From Methanolinea sp. (GTDB taxonomy: Archaea; Halobacteriota; Methanomicrobia; Methanomicrobiales; Methanospirillaceae), in contig CP064971.1 in the NCBI GenBank assembly GCA_016699325.1, positions 372,001 through 436,000 on the forward strand: 64,000 nucleotides of DNA. The letters are read 5' to 3'. The position numbers and the translations under genes were made by a program. This document shows, in pieces, positions 46,797-55,700 of this stretch. How positions within the stretch are numbered: the first letter of the stretch is position 1; the number at the start of each line of letters is the position of its first letter. The notes under the pieces are model-generated. The model made no database searches. It was not told the origin of the DNA and saw nothing but the letters and a program-made list of their open reading frames with translations.

Positions 46797-47781
46797 GAAG
46801 TACCGGCCGGCAACGTTTGACCATATCATCGGTCAGGACCAGGTCATCTCCATGATGAGGAGCGCTGCACGGTCGGGGTCGCTCCCTCACCTCCTCGTAA
46901 CCGGCCCGGCAGGGACCGGGAAGAGCGCGGCGGTGGAATGTCTCGGGAGGGAGCTCTTCGGTGAACGGGCCGGTGAGAATACCACCACGATCCAGGCCAT
47001 GGATCTCTTTGAGCAGGGGAAAAAGTACCTTGAAGGCAACGAGCGGTATGCCCATATCTACCGGAAAGAGGAGAGCCTGCTTACCAATTTCAAGAATATC
47101 ACCAGGTGGTACGCCTCCGTACGCCCGCTCGACGCAGAGTTCCGCATCGTGATCTTTGAAGGGGCATCCGCCCTCACCCGGGAGGCGCAGCAGGCGCTCC
47201 GCCGGATCATGGAGCGGTACAGCAGGACGTGCCGGTTCATCTACGTGACCACCCGCTCGTCGGGGATCATCCCTGCCATCAGCTCCCGGTGCCTTCCCTT
47301 CTTCTTCGCTCCGCTGAGTGCCGGTGCGATCGGAGAACACCTGCAGGCTGTCCTGAACTGCGAGTTCCCTGCCGGGCAGGGCATTCCTGCCGATGAAATC
47401 GACCTGATCGCCCATGCGGCGGGAGGGGACCTTCGCAAGGCGATCATGCTGCTGCAGGTCCGGTCCGGGTCAGACGGCGCTTCCGGCCTTGTCAGCTGGT
47501 CGCAGACCGAGACGTCCCGGATCGCAAATGCGGCGCTGGCAGCCATTGAAGGCGCTGATCTCCCTTCCGCTATCAGGAAGTTTGAAGCACTTATGATCGA
47601 GTACGGTCTCCCCTCAGGGGAGGTCATGTCGGAGTTGCATGCCGCTGTACGGCGGGATTACAACGACCCCCGCCTCGTTTCCATCCTTGCCGACACGGAT
47701 TACCGGCTGACGCGGTGCAACAACGAGTATATCCAGCTGAATGCCATGGCTGCACGGATCGTCCAGGAGATCTTCGGATGA
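46783..47781 (+). CDS. RFC-like clamp-loader subunit with degenerate Walker B
   Basis: A 332-residue RFC small-subunit relative. It keeps LWIEKYRPATFDHIIGQDQV, Walker A VTGPAGTGKSAAV, sensor-like YVTTRSSGIIPAI and the SSRC arginine-finger motif. Walker B is changed: the rfcS gene has LFLDEADAL while this one has VIFEGASAL, losing the catalytic acidic pair. Such a subunit could bind ATP but not hydrolyse it well. Methanosarcina and haloarchaea are known to have two different RFC small subunits; this could be the second, with rfcS in the same operon 8 kb upstream. Subunit composition is inferred. Confidence 0.82.
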   Translation: MLWIEKYRPATFDHIIGQDQVISMMRSAARSGSLPHLLVTGPAGTGKSAAVECLGRELFGERAGENTTTIQAMDLFEQGKKYLEGNERYAHIYRKEESLLTNFKNITRWYASVRPLDAEFRIVIFEGASALTREAQQALRRIMERYSRTCRFIYVTTRSSGIIPAISSRCLPFFFAPLSAGAIGEHLQAVLNCEFPAGQGIPADEIDLIAHAAGGDLRKAIMLLQVRSGSDGASGLVSWSQTETSRIANAALAAIEGADLPSAIRKFEALMIEYGLPSGEVMSELHAAVRRDYNDPRLVSILADTDYRLTRCNNEYIQLNAMAARIVQEIFG

Positions 47782-48503
47782 GTGAATCGCTCGAGAAAGT
47801 CAGGCAGCATTACGATGATATCGCGGATATCTACGACAACCGGTATAACAGGAACAGGGGGCGGTTCTACTATGCCCACATCGCAGGGCAGGTGATGGAT
47901 TGTATTCCCATGCCGGGGAGGATCCTCGATCTCGGCTGCGGGACAGGCCTTTTCCTGAGCGCCTGCGAACAGCATGGAGGGTTCGGGATCGGGCTTGACC
48001 TTTCCCGGGGAATGGTCCTGCGGGCACGGTCACGGTGCCGCGAGAGTGATGTCGCCTGGGGAAATGCAGAAGTGCTGCCGTTCCGGGACGGGTGCTTTGA
48101 TGCCGTCACGAGCCTGCTTGCGTTCAGCTATGTCAGGAGACCGGAGCAGATGCTTTCCGAGGCTTGCCGGGTGCTTCGGCCCGGGGGAGTCATCGCCATC
48201 TGCACGCTCGGCAGGAACCTTTTCACGTCCGGCCTTCCTGCAATCTACAGCATGGCCGAGGCCATGAAGGTCCGCGGGATCGGTATGGGATCGTTTGGGG
48301 AGCATTACTACACCGATGGCGAGATCCGCGGACTCTTCGAGGATGCCGGGTTTGCTGCAATACAGGTCAGGAGATGCTCGTTTGCCCATCTCAACCTTGC
48401 CGATCCCTTCTTTGACCTCGCGCGGAAGATCGAGCCGTTCGTGGAGGAGAAAGTCCCCCGGCTTGCTTATAACATCCTTGCCCGGGGCGTAAAGCCGGAA
48501 TAG
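47778..48503 (+). CDS. class I SAM-dependent methyltransferase
   Basis: A 241-residue methyltransferase of the UbiE/Methyltransf_11 type. Motif I is RILDLGCGTGLFLSACE (about 50-66) and the acidic motif II loop GIGLDLSRGMVLRARSRC; motif IV is FRDGCFDAVTSLLAFSYV and post-motif GGVIAICTLG. The substrate is not predictable. ATG 47778 overlaps the RFC-like stop (ATGA). It is the last gene of the run; the AIR-synthase-like gene converges on it with one base between. Confidence 0.8.
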   Translation: MSESLEKVRQHYDDIADIYDNRYNRNRGRFYYAHIAGQVMDCIPMPGRILDLGCGTGLFLSACEQHGGFGIGLDLSRGMVLRARSRCRESDVAWGNAEVLPFRDGCFDAVTSLLAFSYVRRPEQMLSEACRVLRPGGVIAICTLGRNLFTSGLPAIYSMAEAMKVRGIGMGSFGEHYYTDGEIRGLFEDAGFAAIQVRRCSFAHLNLADPFFDLARKIEPFVEEKVPRLAYNILARGVKPE

Positions 48504-48504
48504 A

Positions 48505-49848
48505 TCAGGCCCGGGGCCGGAGCCGGTCCACCACCCGGGCCTTTTTTTCAACCGCCGCATCGGCAGCCCGGAGCACGGCTTCCCGCATGGCCTCCTGGTC
48601 TCGCGGGCGCCGGTCTGCCACCTTTTTAACCGGGGTGTATGCCGACTCGCGGAACCGGGGGATGAACGGCTGCTCTTCCCCATCAACCACCAGGAATGCC
48701 CCGGGAGAGCCGGCTTCCACCCGCCCTATCTCCCGGATGGCAACCCCGGAAGACCTGACCACGGCAGAGACCTCGTCGACGGCACCGGGGGGCAGGGTGA
48801 GGAGAAGGGCGTCGAGCGAGACGCCGAGGTAGTCTATCTCCAGCTCCTCGAGCATCCTGCGGACTCCGGGCCGGACCAGGTCTGCCACCCGGTCCTGTTC
48901 CACGAGGATGCGGCAGCCGGCAGTCTCTGCCATCTCATGGGCATCACCCCTGAGTCCCCCGTTGGTCACATCGGTCATCGAGTGGACAAGGTCTATCGCC
49001 GGACTCTTGATAAGGGCATCGGCCGCCCGGAGGAAGTCGAGGTTGATGGTCTCCTCAACGATTTCGGCGTATCCCGAATAAAGCGCGGTGGTGGCGATGG
49101 TTCCGCCGCCGGATCCTTCGGTCATCAGGACGATGTCGCCGGGGCGCGTCTCCCTGCGTGCGGTCAGGTGGCGTGCCAGTCCCACCGATCCAACGCAGCC
49201 GGTGAGCCGGTCACCGAGCACCATGTCGCCCCCGATGCGCAGCGTCGAGCCGGCCACGAGGGGGACGTCCATGAGCTCTCCCACGGCGCAGATACCGGCC
49301 GTGTAGTCAAAGATCTTTGCGATGTCCCCGTCATCGGCAACGTGGATATCGGAGAAGAGCATGAGGGGGCGGGCGCCCATCACGTAGACGTCCCGGAGCG
49401 TTGCCCGGGTGACGTGGAAACCGGCAAGGAACGGGAAATCGGAGAGCCGCGAGTGCATGCCGTCCACCGAGCAGACCACGAACCGTGGACCGTTCATGCC
49501 GGGCGCAAGCGCAACAGCACCGGCATCATCGAGCTCGTCCACGCCAACCGATGCACCGGTCTTCCCGATGATGCGGGCGATCTGGCGGTGGACAAAGAAA
49601 TCACCAGTTCCGCGGGAACCGACCCCGAACTCCCCCATCTTTGTCCGTGACGGGAAATAGGAGAAGAAGTCGCCGGAGAGTCCTTCCGTGTTCCGCACTT
49701 CGGCGAGGACGGCCCGGGCAAACGATCGGGCGTACTCCGCTGTTTCATCGGGTTTGTACGAGCGGACGATGCCTGCCAGTTCCCGCTCGATCGCATCATC
49801 TCCCTCCCCTGCACGGAGATGGCGGCGGACATATTCCTCCACGTCCAT
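48505..49848 (-). CDS. AIR-synthase-related ATP-binding protein
   Basis: A 447-residue member of the PurM/AIR synthase superfamily (HypE, SelD and ThiL relatives). N-terminal residues DVEEYVRRHLRAGEGDDAIE are followed by the dimer-interface region FVVCSVDGMHSRLSDFPFLA, TLRDVYVMGARPLMLF, VAGSTLRIGGDMVLG, and the C-terminal SMTDVTNGGLRGDAHEMAE, a HypE/PurM-like signature. The product is unknown; it could be a hydrogenase-maturation or methanogenesis-linked enzyme. ATG 49848 (MDVEEYVRRHL) is preferred to an upstream ATG at 49983 that would add a low-information extension. Confidence 0.78.
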   Translation of the reverse strand: MDVEEYVRRHLRAGEGDDAIERELAGIVRSYKPDETAEYARSFARAVLAEVRNTEGLSGDFFSYFPSRTKMGEFGVGSRGTGDFFVHRQIARIIGKTGASVGVDELDDAGAVALAPGMNGPRFVVCSVDGMHSRLSDFPFLAGFHVTRATLRDVYVMGARPLMLFSDIHVADDGDIAKIFDYTAGICAVGELMDVPLVAGSTLRIGGDMVLGDRLTGCVGSVGLARHLTARRETRPGDIVLMTEGSGGGTIATTALYSGYAEIVEETINLDFLRAADALIKSPAIDLVHSMTDVTNGGLRGDAHEMAETAGCRILVEQDRVADLVRPGVRRMLEELEIDYLGVSLDALLLTLPPGAVDEVSAVVRSSGVAIREIGRVEAGSPGAFLVVDGEEQPFIPRFRESAYTPVKKVADRRPRDQEAMREAVLRAADAAVEKKARVVDRLRPRA

Positions 49849-50447
49849 GGTGAAGGTATTGGAGTTGAGGGTGATAAGGCGAGTGTTTCGGGGAAGGGCC
49901 CAGGGAGACTGCCAGGGAACCTGGACTTTACAGGCGGAAGGTATCGGGCTGCAGGGTAAACGGTGCTTAGCGGCACAGTTCAATCAAGGTGCCATCTCCA
50001 TACGGGGTTTATTATATTTGCCGGAGCTGGTTGTTACGCGACAATTTCAGGGATGCCTCCCGTGTATGGGGAGACGCCCGGGATGCTGAACGCCGTATCG
50101 ATGATGTATATCTCTTCGGGGAGAATTCAGATGTTTCCTAACCCCAATAATCAAAACCGTGCAGGCTCAAATAAAAGATATGTCCCGGTCAGGCAGGTGA
50201 TGTATTCCTTTTTCGTAATGGCATTCCTGGGGCCGGGATTTTTTTCAGATGAGTTGCCGGTGAAGTGCAGGGTTGTTGATGGCAGGAGGGTTCCGGCGGG
50301 TTCACGGGTAAACCACTATCCCCTGATGGAACAGCGAGCGATGACATCCAGGCAGATGAAATTATCATGGTGGTTGTGATGTAGCCGGTGACCCGGTTCC
50401 GGGAGATATTCCGACATTCTTCCGCGCTTGGCAAATGTGCTTGATGA
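49849..50447. other. about 600 bp of probable decayed sequence
   Basis: No complete gene is evident. One plus-strand frame runs to 50379 with a hydrophobic patch (MYSFFVMAFLGPGFF) and another frame reads DGTASDDIQADEIIMVVV before a stop, hinting at a degraded surface-protein gene. Divergent promoter elements for the minus-strand neighbour probably lie just upstream of 49848. Confidence 0.35.
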
Positions 50448-50849
50448 CTTGATCAGGGTTACTGGTTCCTCCGGGACAGGGTTGGAGTCCTTTTTAGCCC
50501 GCTGAACTGGTATGTCCTGTCAGGTGGAAGGATCAATGCCTACAAGACTCTCATGGCGGTGATCTCCCCACCACCAACAACCGTGCCCACCCCGGTTCCC
50601 ACAGGCACCACTGCAGATTTCACAGCCTCACCCCTGTCCGGAAACGCTCCCCTCACCGTCCAGTTCACCGACCTTTCTTCCGGCAACCCTGCCGGTTGGA
50701 CCTGGTTGTTCGGGGATGGTGCGACTTCTTCCGGGCAAAACCCCGTCCATGTCTACCAGAACCCGGGAGTCTACACCGTCACCCTGCGGGTATCATACGG
50801 GCCCGGCAGCTACAAGGTTCAGAAACCGGGATACATCACCGTCACCTAG
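50448..50849 (+). pseudogene. remnant of a subtilase-type gene with one PKD domain
   Basis: The frame shows NWYVLSGGRINAYKTLMAVI, a string typical of the end of subtilisin-like S8 domains (G.GRINAYKAL), then a PPTTVPTPVPT linker and a full PKD domain ADFTASPLSGNAPLTVQFTD through TVTLRVSYGPG. It stops at IHT-like ITVT. No start codon or catalytic motif precedes it, and a stop (TGA) lies just upstream in frame, so only the end of the gene is left. A seven-T run follows at 50874. Confidence 0.5.
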
Positions 50850-50873
50850 TCCCGTCCATGAGGATTAACTTTC

Positions 50874-50880
50874 TTTTTTT
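50874..50880 (+). terminator. T-run after the PKD remnant
   Basis: CTTTTTTTATAAAA about 25 nt beyond the stop of the PKD remnant; a likely archaeal terminator that survived the gene's decay. Confidence 0.4.
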
Positions 50881-51001
50881 ATAAAATTCCGGGAGAAACC
50901 AGCACAGGGTGTAAGGAACTCCTGAATAAGGGCGCGTTTTCTGCCTGTATCGACGTGAACTCCGGACCGGAGGGCACCCGGCGACCCGGGCGCGGCATAA
51001 C

Positions 51002-51010
51002 CTTTTATAC
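51002..51010 (+). promoter_or_regulatory. TATA-like element before a small open frame
   Basis: CTTTTATAC about 35 nt before ATG 51043; the spacing fits an archaeal promoter with a short leader. Confidence 0.4.
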
Positions 51011-51042
51011 CGCCCCGAAACCCCCGATTATTTTCCCGATTC

Positions 51043-51237
51043 ATGTTTTACCTCGATAAAAAGGCTTACTGGTCTAACAGAATCCCCAGTCTCATTATTA
51101 CCCAACCAGAGTCCTCAGGGTGCCCTGTTTGGCATAACAGGGGCCTTCCATTTGAATTTGGGAGTGAAAAGCTGCGAAATCTTTATAAGATAAAAGATAT
51201 TAGAGAACTCATATATCCAACGCGACAGTCGGAATGA
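51043..51237 (+). CDS. possible 64-residue protein of unknown function
   Basis: Reads MFYLDKKAYWSNRIPSLIIT, then QPESSGCPVWHNRGLPFEFG, ending KDIRELIYPTRQSE. A TATA-like element sits at the correct distance. Composition is more AT-rich than the surroundings. No family is recognised, so it may be a small gene or a remnant. The rest of 50881-51335 holds this and the next promoter only. Confidence 0.3.
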   Translation: MFYLDKKAYWSNRIPSLIITQPESSGCPVWHNRGLPFEFGSEKLRNLYKIKDIRELIYPTRQSE

Positions 51238-51275
51238 CCGAGTGGTGGATTTATAGGTGGCATCAATGGCAGGCA

Positions 51276-51286
51276 TACTTATAGAT
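51276..51286 (+). promoter_or_regulatory. TATA box of the surface-protein operon
   Basis: TACTTATAGAT, about 50 nt before the ATG at 51336; it would start a transcript near 51311 that could cover the four following genes. Confidence 0.45.
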
Positions 51287-51335
51287 TCATCGTTGTGTAC
51301 TTCTGGCCATTGCGAGATATTCCAAGGTGGCATGT

Positions 51336-52751
51336 ATGTCAGAACATCACACGTATCGAGATCGTAAAAGAACGGGATGCCTCAAAGTTATCCTTGCACT
51401 TATTGCCTTGTTCTGCACAATTTCAGCAGGCCAGGCCGCGACAGCGGATTTTTCAGGCACTCCGACATCGGGATTTGCCCCTCTCACCGTCCAGTTCACT
51501 GACGGTAGCACAGGGACAAATCTCACATGGTACTGGGATTTTAATAATGACGGGGTGGTTGATTCAAACCAGCAGAATCCCCTGCATACCTATAACTCTA
51601 CCGGAAATTATACCGTGAACCTGACGGTATACGAAAATGGGGTTTTTGGAGCCACGGAAACGAAGATCAATTACATCCAGGTCGATCCACTCGCTTCCTT
51701 CACCGGCACCCCCACAATCGGGAATGCACCATTGAACGTGCATTTCACCGATACCTCAACGGGATTTCCCAACAACTGGTCCTGGGAATTCAACGAGGAT
51801 GGGGTGGTTGATTCAAACCTGCAGAATCCGAATTACGTCTTCACTATTGCCGGGCGTTACAGCATCAACCTGACCGTTCGTGGAAACGATTTCCGGCAGA
51901 ACACGACAAATGTCACGGATTACATCACGGTTCGGCCCCTGAATTCATTCACTTCGAACTACACCACGGTTCCGACTCCCTATGCACCGCTGGCCGTCCA
52001 GTTCAATGACACGTCGACAGGCTCCCCCACGGCATGGTTCTGGGATTTCGGCGGTGACGGAACCTCTCCGGTTCAGAATGCCACTCATGTATTCAATACC
52101 GCCGGAATCTACAGTGTTTCCCTCGTTGCCCAGGGTGGTGGAGTAAACGGCACCCCGCCTGCAACCCAGGCGATAAGTGTCTATCCGAAGGCTGAATTCA
52201 CCGGCACGCCGCAATCAGGAGTCTATCCGCTGACTGTGGCATTCACGGACCAGTCAACCGGATCTCCGGTGTCCTGGCTCTGGGACTTCGGGGACGGTAC
52301 AACCTCGACACTTCAGAACCCGACTCACATCTACTCGTCGATCGGCGTCTACACGGTCAGCCTGACCGTGACCGGTGCCGATAGCCTCTCTGATACCGAG
52401 ACCAAAACAGGGTATATCTTCGTCAACACTCCAGCACGTCCGCTCCGGGCCAACATAAACGGGAGAACCACGTTCTTCAGCGTTGACCGGATAGCCGGCA
52501 GTTCACCGTTCAATGCAACGTTCTACCCCTATCCCGTGAGGCTCCAGAAAGAGACCACCTACACCTGGGATTTCGGGGACGGCTCACCCCTGGTGTCTGT
52601 GGGTACTCCCCCGGGGACGTGGTACTGGGTGCCGGCGCCGATTAACCACGTATACAGTGCTAAGGGGTTGTATTCGGTCACACTGACTGTGAAAAACAGC
52701 CCGACAGACTACTACAGTATTACGATTCCCAATTATGTGGTCGTGAGGTAG
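51336..52751 (+). CDS. secreted protein with five PKD-type domains
   Basis: A 471-residue exported protein. The N-terminus MSEHHTYRDRKRTGCLKVIL is followed by a signal peptide (LALIALFCTISAGQA). Five PKD-like domains begin at ADFSGTPTSGFAPLTVQFTD, ASFTGTPTIGNAPLNVHFTD, NSFTSNYTTVPTPYAPLAVQ, AEFTGTPQSGVYPLTVAFTD, and a divergent last one with TYTWDFGDGSPLVSV. Domains 1 and 2 carry an insert (NDGVVDSNQQNP, EDGVVDSNLQNP) in the usual WDFGDG loop. No membrane anchor is seen. ATG 51336 is chosen since AAGGTGGC lies 8 nt upstream; GTG 51327 would add three residues. The next gene starts 12 nt after the stop. Confidence 0.82.
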   Translation: MSEHHTYRDRKRTGCLKVILALIALFCTISAGQAATADFSGTPTSGFAPLTVQFTDGSTGTNLTWYWDFNNDGVVDSNQQNPLHTYNSTGNYTVNLTVYENGVFGATETKINYIQVDPLASFTGTPTIGNAPLNVHFTDTSTGFPNNWSWEFNEDGVVDSNLQNPNYVFTIAGRYSINLTVRGNDFRQNTTNVTDYITVRPLNSFTSNYTTVPTPYAPLAVQFNDTSTGSPTAWFWDFGGDGTSPVQNATHVFNTAGIYSVSLVAQGGGVNGTPPATQAISVYPKAEFTGTPQSGVYPLTVAFTDQSTGSPVSWLWDFGDGTTSTLQNPTHIYSSIGVYTVSLTVTGADSLSDTETKTGYIFVNTPARPLRANINGRTTFFSVDRIAGSSPFNATFYPYPVRLQKETTYTWDFGDGSPLVSVGTPPGTWYWVPAPINHVYSAKGLYSVTLTVKNSPTDYYSITIPNYVVVR

Positions 52752-52763
52752 GAGGGAATCACA

Positions 52764-55700
52764 ATGTCATCTGAATCAAAAAACCATACGGAAATCCGGG
52801 GGCAGGCAATAATCTGCTTCCTGATCGCCGCCCTGGCATTCGTACCCGCGATAGCCGGTGCAGATACTTACATCTACGGACCTACGGTTATCGACTCACC
52901 CGGCACCTATGTCCTGATGAGTGACGTCCTCAACTACAACGGAACGGTGTACTACAATGGAACCGAGTACTGGGAACCCTGCTTCAAGATTCTTGCCTCT
53001 GACGTGGTGCTGGATGGAAATGGCCACACCATCACCGGTGTCGTGAACTCCTCACGGACCGATTACTATCTCAGTCTGGGCTATGTCCCCGATCAGAACT
53101 GTATCATGGTCAACCCGGGACTTGAACGGGTCCATGTCAAGAACTTCAGGATTCTTGGTGAATTTGACGTTGGCATAGATTATTATCCGGTCGTTGACGG
53201 CCTGATCGAGAACAACGAACTGAGTGACAATGCTTATGGTATTTTCACCTGGAACACAAACAACGTCGACATCATCGGGAATACCGCCACTGGCAACCGG
53301 TTTGAGGGTATCTTCTGCCAGGGCTACTTCGATGGCAAAATCCAGGGAAATACTGCAAATAACAATGACATCGGCATCTACCTCCTTTTATGTAATCAGA
53401 ACACCATCGATAATAACACTGCAAATTCGAACAAAATCGATGGAATCAATGATGACGGCGGTTCAGGCAATATCTTCTCCCGGAATACTGCAAACCTGAA
53501 CGCACACCATGGGATTAACCTGACATATTGTCACGACTCCACAGTCCGGAAAAACACTGCTGACAGCAATGGAAATAATGGTATTTTCCTCTGGAACACC
53601 CCTCCATATGCTCAATGGAATGGTATCACCGTTGACGATAACCACGCCTGGCGCAACGGGTGGGACGGGATCAACCTAACCAACTCATCACACAATGTTG
53701 TTTCTTCAAATTCGGTCGAAGAGAACAATATTGCCGGGATATCCCTGAACGATTTTGACTTAGGTGAAGGGGATGAAAATCTCCCATGGGATACCACGGA
53801 AAACCTTGTCGACAGCAATGAAGCTCACCACAACGGGATGTACGGTATTATCAGCCGTGGTGCATCGAAAAACACCTACCGGGACAACCATGTCAGCTAC
53901 AACCCGATAGGAATAGACATCGGTGAAGTCAACCTTGTTTCGGCATTTTTACTAAGTGATGTGAACCGGCTGGAAGGGAACGTGGTGCACAATAACGAAA
54001 TCACCGGTATATACGTGCATGGCCACGATTACGTGCGGATCACCTCACAAAACGTCCTGACCGGGAACAAGGTCGCAGAGAACGACCGGATGGGCATCCA
54101 CCTCGCCTATGCGAATGCGCATACCGTGAAAGATAACGTGATCTACGGCAATGGCGAAGTCGGTATGCAGGTGAACGCCTCGGCCTATAACAACATTTTC
54201 AACAACTGCTTCAACAACACCTACAATGTTGCATTCGGAGACATGATATTCCAGAACACCTGGAATGTCCTGAAGCAACCGGGTCCAAATATCGTCGGCG
54301 GCATGTACATCAGCGGGAATTACTGGGCAGAGCCGGATGGAACCGGACATTCCCAGGTAACAGGACCGAATGATGACGAATTCTGCAACCTCTCACTCTA
54401 CCTGGCATCCCTGAACGTCGATAACTTCCCGCTCTGGAACCCGCTTGTCGCATCCTTCACTACTAATCCATCTACACCTGGTGGAGAAGTTCCCTTCACG
54501 GTCTACTTCACCGATACTTCCCTTGGCAACCCAACCTGCTGGTTCTGGGACTTCGGTGACGGTGATACGTCCACCCTGCAGAATCCGTCACATACCTACA
54601 CCTCTGATGGAACCTACGCTGTCACGTTTACCGCCTCCAGGTGTCCTGTGGCGGAATGCGCCAGTACAAGTTTGAACACCACAGTCGTTCATGTCGGTCC
54701 GCAGGCTGACTTCACCGCTACACCTCTTGTTGGACCTGCACCACTGACGGTTACCTTCACCGACACCTCAACCGTTACCGGTACTACGTATCACTGGGAC
54801 TTTGGGGATTCGGGGACGTCCGCCGAGCAAAACCCAGTCCACAAGTACATGAACCCCGGGTTGTATACCGTCTCATTGACCGTCACCGGTACATTCGGCA
54901 GCGATACCGAGACGAAGGTGAACTATATCGATGTAAGGACACCGCTCGGGCCGGTGGCCGATTTCACGGCATCGCCGCAGTCCGGAACAGTTCCTCTCGC
55001 CGTGAACTTCATTGACATGTCGAGCGGCGATTGTACCGACTGGGCATGGGACTTTGGCGACGGACTCACATCGGACGAAAGGAACCCCGTCCATACCTAT
55101 ACCGTCGCAGGAGATTACACCGTGGAACTTACGGTGACCAATACCGGTGGCAGCGCTTCAAAGACCATGGTCATTCACGCCATGGTTCCGGAGCCTATCG
55201 CGGATTTCATTGCCACTCCAAGGAGCGGCTATTACCCGCTCGAAGTGTCATTCATCGACCGGAGCTACGGAACAACCCCGGATACCGAGTATTACTGGAC
55301 CTTTGGTGATGGCGGATCATCACATGAACGCGATCCATTCCATGTTTATTCTTCGGAAGGCTCGTATGACGTCCATCTCTGGGTGACCAATCCCAACCCT
55401 GCAAATCCTGCATTTGCAAAATCGGATGACATACCAAAGAACAGTTATATCGTTGTATCAGCAGACCCAATCCCGGTGGCATCAATTCTTCCGCACGATT
55501 GGTGGCTGCTCATGGGAGACATGCCGTTTACCATCGATTTCCAGGGGGTATCAACCTATACACCCACAACCTGGCTCTGGACCTTTGGTGACGGGACATC
55601 TGCAAACCAGCAGGACGTCTCTCACACGTTTACCAAACCTGGAGTGTATGATGTAACCCTTCGCGTCTTCGATGAGCAGGGCAGAGGAACGCAGGATACA

